This document shows, piece by piece, positions 53,273 to 62,991 of a stretch of 64,000 nucleotides of DNA. The notes beneath the pieces are model-generated. The model saw only the letters and a list, made by a program, of their open reading frames with translations. It made no database searches and was not told the origin of the DNA. Every line of letters starts with the position of its first letter. Position 1 is the stretch's first letter. The DNA is from an uncultured Planctomycetaceae bacterium (GTDB lineage: Bacteria; Planctomycetota; Planctomycetia; Planctomycetales; Planctomycetaceae). The stretch covers positions 21,710 through 85,709 of the forward strand of contig CAIQIE010000001.1 of NCBI GenBank assembly GCA_903871805.1. The letters are read 5' to 3'. The position numbers were made by a program, and so were the translations under genes.

Positions 53273-53809
53273 ATGGAAATGTCGATGCGTGTTTGTCTGG
53301 CAAGTTTTCTGCTGTTCGGAAGTCTGGTTGGGTGCGAATCTCCGTCCTCCGGGCGTCTTGAGGACTCGTCGGTTGCGGAGTCGCCCGACAACGCCTCAGG
53401 TGCCCCGGTGACTTATCTGGACAAGGAATCGCTGCATTCCGGTGTCGGGCCCATGGATAAGGATGCGTCAAAAGAATTCCAGGAAACCGAGTCCGGCCTT
53501 CGATACAGAATACTGCGGGCCGCAGATGGGCGGAAGCCCGGACCACGAAGCTATGTGGAAGTCAACTACCGCGGATGGCTCAATAATGGCCGGGAATTTG
53601 ACAGCTCGTACAAACGTGGCGAAACGACCAAATTTCCGCTGGATGGCGTCATCCCCGGCTGGACGGAGGGGCTGCAGTTGGTGTCTGAAGGCGGCATGAT
53701 TGAGCTTTGGATTCCCTCAGACCTGGGCTACGGTTCATCGGGAAGTCCTGGTTCAATTCCACCGAATGCGACTTTGCACTTCATCGTCGAACTGGTGAGC
53801 ATTCAGTAG
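53273..53809 (+). CDS. FKBP-type peptidyl-prolyl isomerase lipoprotein
   Basis: 178 residues from ATG 53273, with GGGGA about 10 nt upstream; Met at 53255 and three later Met codons are alternatives. The lipobox LVGC makes it a lipid-anchored envelope protein. After an acidic Ser/Glu linker comes a complete FKBP domain (about 75-178) with YVEVNYRGWLNNGREFDSSY, IPGWTEGLQLVSEGG and IPPNATLHFIVELVSI. It catalyses proline isomerisation of exported proteins. It is not in an operon. Confidence 0.9.
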   Translation: MEMSMRVCLASFLLFGSLVGCESPSSGRLEDSSVAESPDNASGAPVTYLDKESLHSGVGPMDKDASKEFQETESGLRYRILRAADGRKPGPRSYVEVNYRGWLNNGREFDSSYKRGETTKFPLDGVIPGWTEGLQLVSEGGMIELWIPSDLGYGSSGSPGSIPPNATLHFIVELVSIQ

Positions 53810-54440
53810 TAGACGCCGATTGACATCATGGCTGAAGGCCGGCCTGATGGACCTTTCACGGGCGCCAGTTATGGGATTTCCCTCTTATGAGTGCCCCGGC
53901 CATTTGCGGCATAGAAACTGTGCCTGGACGATTTGGGGGCAAATCCATTCCCAGGATTGTTGTCAGCACACGAACATTTTCAGGGACAGCGTTTCGACGT
54001 CCGGGGAATGTTGCATGCCGGGGGGCTGTTTGAAAAGTCCGCCGAATGTTTGGTTACCGGATGGTTGGGCAACAACCCGGTACTGCGGCGTCCATCGGCA
54101 GAAACTGCCGGTAGACCTGCCACAGCAAGGGCCCAGTTTCGGCAGTTTCTGCGGTTGATTCGGCAGGAACTGCCTCTGCACGACGTCGTCGGTAAATAAG
54201 ACACCAGCCAGTCCCTCATTTGCCCCGAAAAGGCTCAAAACTCCCTTCACTGGAGAATCCTGGAGGGGTTACGCTTCCTGAGGAGTTCGCAGAGTGGCTG
54301 CGCCCCAATCCTCGTCGCTGAGCACCGGAAGCGTGGTGAGAGTGGCGAAGGATCCGCCCGAAAGAGAATTTTCGGGCAGGGAGCAGACGCCTGGAACCGC
54401 TCAGGGGGAAATCCCCTTGTTTGAGTTTCTGACAGTCAGG
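53810..54440. other. Intergenic region with a cluster of CGGCAG half-palindromes
   Basis: 631 bp between the FKBP and OmpA-like genes. Frames up to 112 residues are Cys-rich and lack signatures. Three near-identical motifs lie at 54096-54110 (CGGCAGAAACTGCCG), 54140-54154 (an inverted variant) and 54161-54174. The right part probably includes the promoter of the OmpA-like gene. Confidence 0.5.
54096..54174. repeat. Three near-palindromic CGGCAG...CTGCC units
   Basis: CGGCAGAAACTGCCG (54096-54110), CGGCAGTTTCTGCGG (54140-54154) and CGGCAGGAACTGCC (54161-54174). Each is a short dyad. They are spaced about 20-45 bp apart, 260-350 bp upstream of the OmpA-like lipoprotein start. They could be REP fragments or binding sites for a dimeric regulator. 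Confidence 0.5.
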
Positions 54441-55262
54441 ATGACCGGAATGATGAGCCGTCATTTACTTCGTACGATTTTCGTTGCTCTGCCACTGGTG
54501 CTGATTGCATCGGGTTGCTGCCTGAACAAAGAAGACGGAGATCTGACAAATGCGCAGTTGCACGCCCGCGATCTGTATGCCGAGAACCAGCGACTGCAGC
54601 AGGAATGGGCTCAGGCCAATCAGGCAGCGCAGGGATTGAGCGCAGAGAATCAGGCCCTGTTGTCGCAACTGGCGGACACGCAGGGGCAGATGGGAACCAT
54701 GAACGAACGGCTGAACAATCTGGCAGCCGAGCGTGAGGGGCTGGCGGATCGGTATGCCAAAGCGCTGGATGGCGGCACCGGAGATGGTGCAGGAATGAAT
54801 TCGGCGTTGGCAGGAGACGGATTTGAGTATGACCCGGCCACCGGGTTAAACCGATTCCGCTCAGATATTCTGTTTGATCTGGGCAGTGATGCCATACGTC
54901 CGGAAGCAGAACCACTGCTGAAGGAATTTGCATCGAGCGTAATGGGCGGATCAGCGAAGGGAATGAAGATCCTTGTCGTCGGGCACACCGATGATCAGAA
55001 TATTGTGCGACCTGAGACGGCCCTGAAGCACCCCACGAACTGGCATCTTTCAACCGACCGTTCAGACGCGGTGATTCTTGAATTGATGAAACTGGGCGTG
55101 GAACCTCAACGCGTGGCGGCGATGGGATACAGTGAGTTTCATCCGCAGGAGAATTCCACCGCGGAAACATCCCGCCAGCGGAACCGACGCGTGGAATTGT
55201 TTGTTGTCCCGAATGATCCGAACGTGGCACGCTGGGACCCGGTAGGGACTGTTCGTCAGTGA
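54441..55262 (+). CDS. OmpA-family lipoprotein (Pal-like) with coiled coil
   Basis: 273 residues from ATG 54441 (two more Met codons follow within 15 bp). The lipobox ASGC gives an outer-membrane or envelope lipid anchor. Residues about 45-110 form a Gln/Ala/Glu-rich coiled coil. The C-terminal OmpA domain (about 140-260) has RSDILFDLGSDAIRPEA, VVGHTDDQNI and NRRVELFVVPND, the peptidoglycan-binding features. It probably links the outer membrane to the cell wall. No tol genes are nearby. Confidence 0.9.
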   Translation: MTGMMSRHLLRTIFVALPLVLIASGCCLNKEDGDLTNAQLHARDLYAENQRLQQEWAQANQAAQGLSAENQALLSQLADTQGQMGTMNERLNNLAAEREGLADRYAKALDGGTGDGAGMNSALAGDGFEYDPATGLNRFRSDILFDLGSDAIRPEAEPLLKEFASSVMGGSAKGMKILVVGHTDDQNIVRPETALKHPTNWHLSTDRSDAVILELMKLGVEPQRVAAMGYSEFHPQENSTAETSRQRNRRVELFVVPNDPNVARWDPVGTVRQ

Positions 55263-55697
55263 CCGAGACGCTGTACAGGATCAGAGTTTCCATGCGGTTA
55301 ACGATGACGTTGCGGGTTAACGTTTTCGGGGAAAGTCCTGCGGAACTGAGCAGTGTGACGCGTGTTGGCACAGCGAACAGCCTGTACCATGAACTTTACA
55401 ACAACGTGTGGCATTCGCAGGAGACGCCGGCATCAGCGAAATCGTCACCCTGTCTTTGACGTTATGCGGTGGTTAAATTGGCTTTCGACAGGTCGAAAAT
55501 CCGAAAGAACTTCGACGCGTAGCGCAGCGGCAGCGGGGACTTACCCGGCCCATCGCTCATATTCACCGCAGCTTTTGTCAGCGTCAACGCGAAGGGCCAG
55601 GGTCCAGTTGCAATTTGCAACTGGAACACATTGAAACGTCCTGCTAAGCCGCGTGGCCTCTGTCAACTTTTTTCCGCAGAGATTCGGGATTTATAAA
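55263..55697. other. Gene-free interval
   Basis: 435 bp without a convincing frame. It probably holds the promoter for the PIG-L deacetylase. Near 55608-55630, GTTGCAATTTGCAACTGG forms a small dyad (GTTGCA/TGCAAC). Confidence 0.4.
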
Positions 55698-56456
55698 ATG
55701 AGCGAACCAGCGGAGCAGTTACCTGAGCCATTGGATGTGATTGCCGTGGGAGCGCATCCGGATGACGTCGAGATTGGGTGTGGCGGAACATTGGCGAGAA
55801 TGGTTCAGCAGGGCTATCGAGTTGGGATTGTGGACCTGACTGATGGCGAGCCGACACCGTTGAGTCCGGGGCCGGAAGTGCGCCTGCAGGAGGCGCAGGC
55901 GGCAGCCCAGGTGCTGGGCGTCCAGATGCGTGAAACGCTGACGCTGCCGAATCGCCGTTTGTTTGACGGGTTTGAAAGTCGGGTGGAGTTAGCAAAGGTC
56001 TTTCGACGCTGGCGTCCGAAGCTGGTGCTGGGGATCGCAGATCGAACTCCCATGGCCTCACCGGATCACTGGCAGGCGATGCAGATTACGGACGCCGCCG
56101 TGTTTTATTCGCGACTTTCGAAGTGGGACGAGCATTTTCCGGGATTGCCCGTGCATCGGATCCAGAAGCAGATCTGGTATCCTCTGGGATTGCAGACTTT
56201 AAATGTGCCCACGGGTGGTGGAACCTTTGTCTCGGACATCTCTTTAACACTTTCTGCAAAAATCGAATCGATCCGTTGTTACCGGACCCAGTTTCCTCCG
56301 GGTAAAGAGCGGGTGTTTCGGTTAGTGGAAGGTCAGGGGCGCATGTTGGGCGCGTCAGCGGGGTTTGAAGCGGGAGAGCTATTGATTTCCGCCACTACGC
56401 TGGGGCTTGCGGACGTGTTTGGCACGTTATGCCACAGCGGCGACGGTGGGGCTTGA
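55698..56456 (+). CDS. PIG-L/BshB-family N-acetylglucosaminyl deacetylase
   Basis: 252 residues from ATG 55698. The zinc motif AHPDDVE is at about 18-24, a second metal ligand lies in SPDHW near 119-123, and LTDGEPTP follows the first strand block. Length and motifs are close to BshB1, which removes the acetyl group from GlcNAc-malate in bacillithiol synthesis, but other PIG-L enzymes act on different amino-sugar conjugates. No bshA or bshC gene is nearby, so bacillithiol synthesis cannot be claimed. It is cytoplasmic. Confidence 0.83.
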   Translation: MSEPAEQLPEPLDVIAVGAHPDDVEIGCGGTLARMVQQGYRVGIVDLTDGEPTPLSPGPEVRLQEAQAAAQVLGVQMRETLTLPNRRLFDGFESRVELAKVFRRWRPKLVLGIADRTPMASPDHWQAMQITDAAVFYSRLSKWDEHFPGLPVHRIQKQIWYPLGLQTLNVPTGGGTFVSDISLTLSAKIESIRCYRTQFPPGKERVFRLVEGQGRMLGASAGFEAGELLISATTLGLADVFGTLCHSGDGGA

Positions 56457-56778
56457 GAGGGCGACGGGGCGATGTCGCGGAAATCCGAGATGATGATTTG
56501 CGTAGCCTTGGTAATTTGTTGCGTTTTCCGAAGTTTTCAGCCATAATTCGGTGTTCAGATTTCAACCCGGCCTTATGGGAACTGCTGGATTGATCGAAGA
56601 ATTCGAAGCGGGCAGTAGTTGTTATCGTTCCTCTCAGTGACGATAGGGCACTCCCGACATCGAGCCAGCGTTCGGTTGTGGATCCGATTCAGAGAAGCCA
56701 GTTCACTGTGACCGGGCACTTTCTGAAGTGGTTGCACTGAAATTTCCATGGAATATTCATGATTCTTCAGGCGGATTC
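56457..56778. other. Gene-free interval
   Basis: 322 bp between two plus-strand genes. No frame is convincing apart from a short upstream extension of the PP2C frame. Probably contains the promoter of the PP2C-tsaC unit. Confidence 0.4.
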
Positions 56779-57516
56779 ATGCTTTCAATTCGGGTGGGTC
56801 ACGTCAGTGTGACCGGAAACTATCGGGACAACAATGAAGACAGCTGCTACCTTGACGGTAAGCAGCGTTTGTTTATTGTCGCCGACGGCATGGGGGGCCA
56901 GAGTGCTGGTGAGCGAGCCAGTGCAATGGCGGTAGAAGTCATCCCGGGAAGGCTGGAACCGCTGCTGAACTCGGACAAACCCGGCTTAAAAAACGTGACA
57001 GCGGCCGTGGAGAAAGCGATTGTCGCGGCGAACTCGGAAATTTTGTTGCTAAGTGAAGAGCCCGGTTTGCGGAACATGGGCACCACGGCGGTGCTGATGG
57101 TGCATGTCGGGGACTCATTTTATTTTATGGGTGTTGGTGACAGCCGCGCCTACGAGTTGCGGGGGACGAAGTTACGTCAGTTAACCATTGATCATTCGAT
57201 AACGCAGGCATTGCTGGATTCCGGAACGATCAATGCTGAAGAGGCGAAGACGCATCGTTATCGCAATGTTCTGTACAAGTATCTTGGCTGTCGGGATGGA
57301 GCAACGGGCGCGGCTGTGGTCGAAGTGAATCCCAGACCAGGCGACCGTTTTCTGCTCTGCAGTGATGGACTGAATGACGGGCTGAGCGATTCTGAGATTG
57401 CTCGACTGCTGCGAATTTCCAATGATCCGCAGGTCGTGGCCGAGCAGTTGGTCAAGGCCGCGCTGGACGCAGGTTCGCGTGACAATGTGACCAGCCTTGT
57501 GATTCTGGTGGACTGA
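56779..57516 (+). CDS. PP2C-family serine/threonine protein phosphatase
   Basis: 245 residues from ATG 56779 (an upstream start at 56728 is possible). PP2C metal and catalytic motifs in order: NNEDSCYL, ADGMGGQSAG, GTTAVLMV, GVGDSRAY, LLCSDGLNDGL and SRDNVTSLV. It has no membrane helix. It should dephosphorylate Ser/Thr residues modified by Hanks-type kinases; one such kinase lies at 8944 but far away. It is probably cotranscribed with the tsaC/sua5 gene 21 bp downstream. Confidence 0.92.
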   Translation: MLSIRVGHVSVTGNYRDNNEDSCYLDGKQRLFIVADGMGGQSAGERASAMAVEVIPGRLEPLLNSDKPGLKNVTAAVEKAIVAANSEILLLSEEPGLRNMGTTAVLMVHVGDSFYFMGVGDSRAYELRGTKLRQLTIDHSITQALLDSGTINAEEAKTHRYRNVLYKYLGCRDGATGAAVVEVNPRPGDRFLLCSDGLNDGLSDSEIARLLRISNDPQVVAEQLVKAALDAGSRDNVTSLVILVD

Positions 57517-57537
57517 GACAGTGCAAATAATTCGGCG

Positions 57538-58572
57538 ATGTCCGTATTCGGACCTGCATCGGTGAAAGCAAAGATTCAGACGGTAATTGGCACGGACGTG
57601 CAGCGTGCTGCGGACCTGCTTCTGGCTGGTCGGTTGGTGGGCATGCCGACAGAAACGGTGTACGGACTTGCCGCAGACGCGACCAATGCTCTGGCCGTTG
57701 CGGCAGTCTTTGAAGCCAAGCAGCGTCCGACATTTGATCCATTGATCGTGCACATCGCAAATGCCGAGCAGTTACCGCTTGTGGTCTCTGAAATACCAAA
57801 GCGAGCGAAGATACTCTCGCGGGCAGTCTGGCCTGGGCCGCTGACAATCGTTCTGCCGAAGCGACCGGAGATTTCGGATCTTGTGACGTCTGGATTGCCG
57901 GGTGTGGGGGTACGAGTACCGCAGCATCCGATGGCGCTGGAACTGTTAAAGCGGACCGGGCGTCCGCTTGCTGCACCGAGTGCCAATCTGTTTGGAGGCA
58001 TCAGCCCAACCACAGCGCAGCACGTTCTGGACGGATTGACGGGGCGAGTGGATTACATCCTGAATGGCGGGCCGTGCGAGGTGGGAGTGGAATCAACGGT
58101 CATCTCGCTGATGTCGGACGACGCTGTCGTCCTGCGGCCGGGCGGGTTTCCGATTGAGCAGCTGGAGAGGCTGATTGGACCTGTAAAAAGGGCCGTGACC
58201 GATCCGGCACTGGACGACGCTGCGCAGCCTGCACCGGGGATGCTGAGTCGTCATTACGCGCCTGGGACACCGATGCGACTGATCAGCGTAGATGAATTGG
58301 CGGAACCTGAGTCAGGCCGACACTGTGGATTACTGACATGGGGAGACTGGCCGGCAAGTGGCGGATTTGAACGGATTTTTCGGATTTGTGAGGATTACAA
58401 CCTGCAAATCTGTGCGGCGAATTTCTTTGCGGGTCTCCGTGATCTCGACTCTGCTGGCCTGGACGTTATCATCGCACGCCAATTTCCGGAGGTTGGATTG
58501 GGGGTTGCGCTGAATGACCGACTGAGACGTGGTGCATCTGGAAAAGCTCCGGCTCAAACAAAACCAGACTGA
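57538..58572 (+). CDS. L-threonylcarbamoyladenylate synthase (Sua5 type)
   Basis: 344 residues, the longer Sua5 form with a C-terminal domain. It makes threonylcarbamoyl-AMP from threonine, bicarbonate and ATP for t6A modification of ANN-decoding tRNAs. The YrdC-like domain is at about 20-205, with MPTETVYGLAADA, KQRPTFDPLIVHI, GRPLAAPSANLFGGISPT, VESTVISL and LRPGG. The linker SRHYAPGTP (about 239-247) leads into the Sua5 domain. It is separated from the PP2C gene by 21 bp. Confidence 0.92.
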   Translation: MSVFGPASVKAKIQTVIGTDVQRAADLLLAGRLVGMPTETVYGLAADATNALAVAAVFEAKQRPTFDPLIVHIANAEQLPLVVSEIPKRAKILSRAVWPGPLTIVLPKRPEISDLVTSGLPGVGVRVPQHPMALELLKRTGRPLAAPSANLFGGISPTTAQHVLDGLTGRVDYILNGGPCEVGVESTVISLMSDDAVVLRPGGFPIEQLERLIGPVKRAVTDPALDDAAQPAPGMLSRHYAPGTPMRLISVDELAEPESGRHCGLLTWGDWPASGGFERIFRICEDYNLQICAANFFAGLRDLDSAGLDVIIARQFPEVGLGVALNDRLRRGASGKAPAQTKPD

Positions 58573-58652
58573 TTCCGGATTAAAGTCAGGTAGACAATCT
58601 GGTATCATGCCATTTGATAAGCGTTTTTCGACAGTTGACTGAAAGCAGTCTG

Positions 58653-59204
58653 ATGAAATATTCCCTGAAGGCTCTGGTGGTTCTGGCCGCTGTTGTGGCC
58701 ATCGTGCTGCGTTTTGTTCCGCTGCCGATTGACAATTTCTCGGCACTCGGAGCACTGGCAGTCCTGAGCGGGGTCGTCGTGCGGCCGGTTTGGCTGGCGA
58801 TATTGGTAACGCTTGTGGCTCGATTGATTTCAGACAGTCTGCTGCATTATCAGACGGGTTATGGATTTTATGGCTCTATGGCGTTCGACTATGTCGCCTA
58901 TGCCCTGATCGTACTGGCTGGCCGAGGGCTGTCTCCGCGAAGTATCCTGGGCTCTGCAATAGCCGGATTCGCAGCGGCCGTCTTGTTCTTTCTGGTCAGC
59001 AATACGGGAGTCTGGTGCATGCCCTTGAATGGCCAGTACCTGTATCCTCAGACCTTTGCCGGCCTGATGGAATGTCTCGCTATGGGACTGCCCTTTGCAA
59101 AGGGCACCATCCTTGGTGATATTTTGATGACCACAGTGTATCTGGCAGTTGCCGGAACGCTTGCTTGCTGGAAAACCGATGAACATCCTGTGGCAGCCGA
59201 ATAG
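58653..59204 (+). CDS. Small polytopic membrane protein, DUF6580-like
   Basis: 183 residues from ATG 58653 with about five hydrophobic helices. The pattern PLPIDNFSALGALAVLSGVVV near the start, followed by short loops and LVARLISDSLLHY, resembles DUF6580 membrane proteins, which are related to ECF-type vitamin transporter substrate-binding components. No ATPase or ECF partner is adjacent, so a transport role is only a suggestion. It lies about 80 bp after tsaC and could be cotranscribed with it. Confidence 0.7.
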   Translation: MKYSLKALVVLAAVVAIVLRFVPLPIDNFSALGALAVLSGVVVRPVWLAILVTLVARLISDSLLHYQTGYGFYGSMAFDYVAYALIVLAGRGLSPRSILGSAIAGFAAAVLFFLVSNTGVWCMPLNGQYLYPQTFAGLMECLAMGLPFAKGTILGDILMTTVYLAVAGTLACWKTDEHPVAAE

Positions 59205-59281
59205 TGCTGCGTCGGATGTTTGTCAGTGATAGATAAAACAGCATAAACGGGGCCTGCCCGGAACTACGGCGGAACAATTTG

Positions 59282-60004
59282 ATGTTGCGACATGATCAGC
59301 GGACAGTGGACCAGTTACGTGCAATTCGGGTACAGAAAGGTTTCACGAAGACTTCGCTTTCCAGTGTGTTGATGGAAGCCGGCAACACGATGGTGTTGTG
59401 CACAGCAAGTGTCGAGAAATCGATCCCGGCATGGCGCAAGTCAAAAGATCCGCAGCAGCCTGTGCTGGGCTGGGTGACTGCGGAATACAACATGCTTCCT
59501 GGCAGCACGTCTCCGCGTAAGCAGCGTGACCGCAGCAAAGTGGATGGGCGAACAACAGAAATTCAGCGTCTGATCGGTCGCAGCCTGCGTGCTGTCGTGG
59601 ACTTTGAAGCGCTGGGCGAACACACCATTACAATCGACTGTGATGTGCTTCAGGCAGACGGCGGGACGCGGACAGCCAGCATCACGGGTGGATTCATCGC
59701 CCTGGCGGATGCTGTGCAGCAGATCATCGCTGGTCGTCCTGAGGCTTTCCGGCGTCCGGTGCTGACGGATACCGTGGCCGCGATCAGTGTGGGCGTTGTT
59801 GACGGCAGTCCCGTGCTGGACCTCGACTATCACGAAGACAGCCGAGCTGAAGTGGACATGAACGTGGTTATGACGGGATCTGGTCGATTCATTGAGGTTC
59901 AGGGGACGGCTGAAGGTGCGCCGTTTGATCAGGACACTTTGAACCGGATGCTGGATCTGGCACGGCAGGGCATCGCCAGCCTGACAGAAATCCAGAAGCA
60001 TTAA
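59282..60004 (+). CDS. rph: Ribonuclease PH
   Basis: 240 residues, the usual length. It is a phosphorolytic 3'-5' exoribonuclease that trims tRNA 3' ends. Motifs are [15 protein letters not shown] near the N-terminus, the phosphate-binding region [18 protein letters not shown] and [22 protein letters not shown], and [17 protein letters not shown]. All look intact. ATG 59282 has GGCGGA about 8 nt upstream; a TTG just before it is an alternative start. No rdgB gene, a frequent neighbour elsewhere, follows. Confidence 0.93.
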   Translation: MLRHDQRTVDQLRAIRVQKGFTKTSLSSVLMEAGNTMVLCTASVEKSIPAWRKSKDPQQPVLGWVTAEYNMLPGSTSPRKQRDRSKVDGRTTEIQRLIGRSLRAVVDFEALGEHTITIDCDVLQADGGTRTASITGGFIALADAVQQIIAGRPEAFRRPVLTDTVAAISVGVVDGSPVLDLDYHEDSRAEVDMNVVMTGSGRFIEVQGTAEGAPFDQDTLNRMLDLARQGIASLTEIQKH

Positions 60005-60335
60005 ATACGGACGGCTCCGCGGTGAAGGCTGGTTGCCGTGAAGCGGGCATCACAATCCCGCAAAGAACGCTCGTCGTTGCAGAGATTACACAGGGGGTTC
60101 CTGAGCAAAGAGAATTCGGGAAAGATCCTGCCTGATTCCGATGAGAATTGAAGACGCTGCCTTCCGGAACTACAGTCCGCACACAGGGAACCGCATGGTT
60201 GCGGACAGCAGTGTGCGGGTAGACGCAAAGGTCATTTCAGTTGGGCTGGTGACCTGCAGGCGACAAGTGTCAGCTGCCCTGAGGCCGGGTGTGTGCCAGA
60301 GAGTACTTCCTTCATTAAGGAGTCGCCGGAAGCCG
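60005..60335. other. Gene-free interval
   Basis: 331 bp between rph and pyrB. The pyrB frame extends upstream through part of it, but that segment has no ATCase similarity. An AAGGAG motif lies at 60316-60321, 14 nt from the ATG chosen for pyrB, which is somewhat far for a ribosome binding site. No attenuator hairpin was recognised. Confidence 0.4.
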
Positions 60336-61307
60336 ATGCAACTGTCTGAACTTCCCGTCTGTGGTCCATGGGGTGAAAAGCATCTGCTGGGGTTAGAGCG
60401 TCTGACCGCATCGCAGTTGAACACGGTCTTTGATCTTGCAGACCAGCTGAAGGATCTAACCTGTGACGGTACCGAGCGACTGAGTCTTCTGAAGGGGATT
60501 GTGGTTGCCAACCTGTTTTTCGAGAACTCAACGCGCACGCGAACAAGTTTCAGCCTTGCGGCCAGAAGACTGGGTGCAGACACGGTGGATTTTTCCGCCA
60601 GCACCAGCAGTCTGTCGAAGGGTGAAACCTTTATCGACACAGCGCTGACGATTGAAGCCATGGGCGTGGACATGGTCGTGTGTCGTCATCGGACGCCCGG
60701 CGCACCGCATCTGTTGTCGCGTCATCTCAAAGCGGGCGTGCTGAACGCCGGCGACGGGACTCATGAGCATCCGACCCAGGGATTGCTGGATATTTACACC
60801 ATTCGACGTCATCGCGGTCGCATCGCTGGTCTGACGGTCGCGCTGGTGGGCGACATTCGGCACAGCCGTGTGGCGCGTTCCAACATTCATGGTCTGGTCA
60901 AACTTGGTGCGCGGGTGATTGTGTGTGGGCCATCGACACTGGTCCCGCAGGAGATACGGCAGTTGGGAGTGGAAGTCGCGTGGAGTCTGGACGACATTCT
61001 TCCGGAAGTGGATTGCGTCAATTTGCTGCGAGTTCAGTTTGAACGGCAGCGAGGCGCATTTTTCCCTTCGATCACCGAATACGCCAATCTGTTTGGGATG
61101 AATGGCGACAGGATTCGGCGCGCCAGAAAAGACCTGCTGGTTCTGGCTCCGGGGCCAATCAATCGCGGGGTGGAGCTGACTCCGGAAGTCGCTGATGGTC
61201 CCCATTCCGTAATTCTGGATCAGGTGTCAAATGGATTGCTGATCCGTATGGCCTGTTTATCGCTGCTGGCGAAAGAGCGCCGTGCAGGCCAAAGAGGTGT
61301 AGCATGA
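60336..61307 (+). CDS. pyrB: Aspartate carbamoyltransferase catalytic subunit
   Basis: 323 residues, a little longer than the usual 305-315. It joins carbamoyl phosphate and aspartate in pyrimidine synthesis. Carbamoyl-phosphate motif STRTR is at 65-69, SLSKGET near 92-98, HPTQ at 145-148, and [12 protein letters not shown] near 176-187. All catalytic motifs look intact. The stop codon overlaps the start of the dihydroorotase homologue (ATGA, 61304-61307), so translation is coupled. This layout matches the pyrB-pyrC' pairs of pseudomonads, where the second gene is a structural partner. Confidence 0.93.
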   Translation: MQLSELPVCGPWGEKHLLGLERLTASQLNTVFDLADQLKDLTCDGTERLSLLKGIVVANLFFENSTRTRTSFSLAARRLGADTVDFSASTSSLSKGETFIDTALTIEAMGVDMVVCRHRTPGAPHLLSRHLKAGVLNAGDGTHEHPTQGLLDIYTIRRHRGRIAGLTVALVGDIRHSRVARSNIHGLVKLGARVIVCGPSTLVPQEIRQLGVEVAWSLDDILPEVDCVNLLRVQFERQRGAFFPSITEYANLFGMNGDRIRRARKDLLVLAPGPINRGVELTPEVADGPHSVILDQVSNGLLIRMACLSLLAKERRAGQRGVA

Positions 61308-62608
61308 CGAACCTGCTGATTACTGGTGGTCGGGTAATTGATCCGGCCAGTGGCCGTGATGGTGTTGCGGACGTGCTGGTCCTTGACGGACGAATCACAG
61401 CCATTGAAACTTCGTCGGCCGCTTCAGCGGAAGCCCGGCAGGGTGTTTCAGAGATTCGTCAGATTGACGCCACGGGACTGATTGTCAGTCCGGGGTTTAT
61501 TGATCCCCATGTCTCACTGCGTGAGCCCGGTTACGAAGAGGACGAAAGTACGGCCTCCGGAACGGCGGCAGCACTCGCAGGGGGCTTTACCGCCATCGCG
61601 GCACAAACGGACACCAGTCCGGTACTGGACAATCGCTCAGCGGCGGAATTTGTGCGTTTGCAGGCGGATCGTGCTCGAAACTGTCGAGTGTATCCACTGG
61701 GAGCAATCACAAAACAGCACAAGGGCGAAGAACTGGCGGAGATTGGCCAGCTGGTCCAGGCGGGGGCTGTTGGCTTTTCGGATGCCCGGCATCCGGTCGC
61801 GAATTCCGAGGTCATGCGCCGGGCCCTCGAATACACGCGCATGTTCCACCGACCTGTGCTGCATTTTGCGATGGTCCCTGAACTGGCAGAAGGGGGCGTC
61901 ATGCATGAAGGCTTTCAGTCAACCCGACTGGGGCTTCGCGGCATCCCCGCAGCGGCTCAGGATATCATGACAGGGCGCGATATCGCGCTGGCCGAGTTGA
62001 CTGGTGGACGGGTTCACATCATGTGCGTCACGACGCGAGATTCTGTATCGCGTATTCGCCACGCACGAGCGATCGGTACTTCGGTGTCCTGCGACGTTGC
62101 TCCGCACCATCTGTTGTTGACAGATGAAGTGATGGAGAGATTCGACACCATGTACAAATTCAATCCTCCCCTGCGAACCAGAGATCATCTCGAAGCCCTG
62201 ATCAGCGGACTGAAGGATGGAACGATCACGGCGATTTCAGCAGATCATCAGCCTCGGGCCATCGAGAAAAAGCAGGTCGAACTGGATGCCGCACCGTTTG
62301 GAAGCAGTGGCCTGGAAACCGCGCTGGGCGTCTGTGTCAGGGCCTTGATTGATCCCGGATATCTGACATGGCCGGAGCTGATCGCCAGATTGACCGTCGG
62401 GCCAGCGTCAGTACTTGGATTGCCCCATGGCACTCTTGCCATCGGACAATTAGCCGATATCACGCTGATAGACCCTGCGGTACGCTGGACTGTCGATGCA
62501 ACTCGATTCAAATCAGCAGGTCGAAATACCCCGTTTCATGGGATGACCCTGACGGGGCAGGTTGCCGCAACGATTGTGGCTGGAGAAGTTCGCTGGCAGC
62601 GAGAATAA
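61304..62608 (+). CDS. pyrC: Dihydroorotase homologue, probably non-catalytic (PyrC'/PyrX-like)
   Basis: 434 residues of the type I dihydroorotase fold. Compared with active enzymes, from memory of the family pattern, several metal ligands are replaced: the HxH in [13 protein letters not shown] has Ser71 instead of the second His; FSDARHP has Ala161 where FSDDG has an Asp; and HIMCVTT has Cys241 where CHVST has a His. Asp314 (ISADH) and His187 are kept. This matches the inactive PyrC' subunits that stabilise ATCase. Its ATGA overlap with pyrB supports a scaffold role. A true dihydroorotase is expected elsewhere in the genome. A T-rich tract follows the stop. Confidence 0.85.
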   Translation: MTNLLITGGRVIDPASGRDGVADVLVLDGRITAIETSSAASAEARQGVSEIRQIDATGLIVSPGFIDPHVSLREPGYEEDESTASGTAAALAGGFTAIAAQTDTSPVLDNRSAAEFVRLQADRARNCRVYPLGAITKQHKGEELAEIGQLVQAGAVGFSDARHPVANSEVMRRALEYTRMFHRPVLHFAMVPELAEGGVMHEGFQSTRLGLRGIPAAAQDIMTGRDIALAELTGGRVHIMCVTTRDSVSRIRHARAIGTSVSCDVAPHHLLLTDEVMERFDTMYKFNPPLRTRDHLEALISGLKDGTITAISADHQPRAIEKKQVELDAAPFGSSGLETALGVCVRALIDPGYLTWPELIARLTVGPASVLGLPHGTLAIGQLADITLIDPAVRWTVDATRFKSAGRNTPFHGMTLTGQVAATIVAGEVRWQRE

Positions 62609-62653
62609 GCGTTCGCGCCAATTCTTTTTTTGTTTTCAGATGAGTGGTGCATT

Positions 62654-62815
62654 ATGACAGGTTATACAGTACACACGGGTGCCTCAAAGAAGTTTGTCAG
62701 TGGCTGGGACCGGGTTTTCGGGGCGACCGAGTCCAAACCGGCGACAAAGAAGGACAAGCAGAAATCCGGCGACAAAACGAAGAAAGCCCCGGGGAAGAAG
62801 ACAAAGCCCGAGTGA
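62654..62815 (+). CDS. Small Lys-rich protein of unknown function
   Basis: 53 residues from ATG 62654. The first half, MTGYTVHTGASKKFVSGWD then RVFGA, looks like a compact conserved motif; the second half is Lys-rich and probably disordered. I have the impression that similar small proteins occur widely in planctomycetes, but cannot verify it here. A basic tail could bind nucleic acid or ribosomes. It is 45 bp after the dihydroorotase homologue and may belong to the same transcript. Confidence 0.6.
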   Translation: MTGYTVHTGASKKFVSGWDRVFGATESKPATKKDKQKSGDKTKKAPGKKTKPE

Positions 62816-62991
62816 TCTTCAATTTCGCACTGCAGGGTGATATGAAATTCCTCCGAATTTTTCTTGTCACAGACGTAATTCAGTGTTCATGATGAAAGCT
62901 GCTGCAGACATCCACGGAAAAAACTCCAGTGACCTTGTGTTGCGCTGGTTTTCGATGATGTCGGGCAGCAGGAATTCATGGAGCTGGTGTT

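Noticed and set aside
53820..54199. Overlapping plus frames of 112 and 88 residues between the FKBP and OmpA-like genes
   Set aside because: Both overlap each other, are Cys/Trp/Gly-rich without motif, and cover a repeat cluster.
54436..55371. 311-residue minus-strand frame opposite the OmpA-like gene
   Set aside because: Pro/Ser/Arg-rich composition, no start signal or motif, and fully antisense to a well supported gene.
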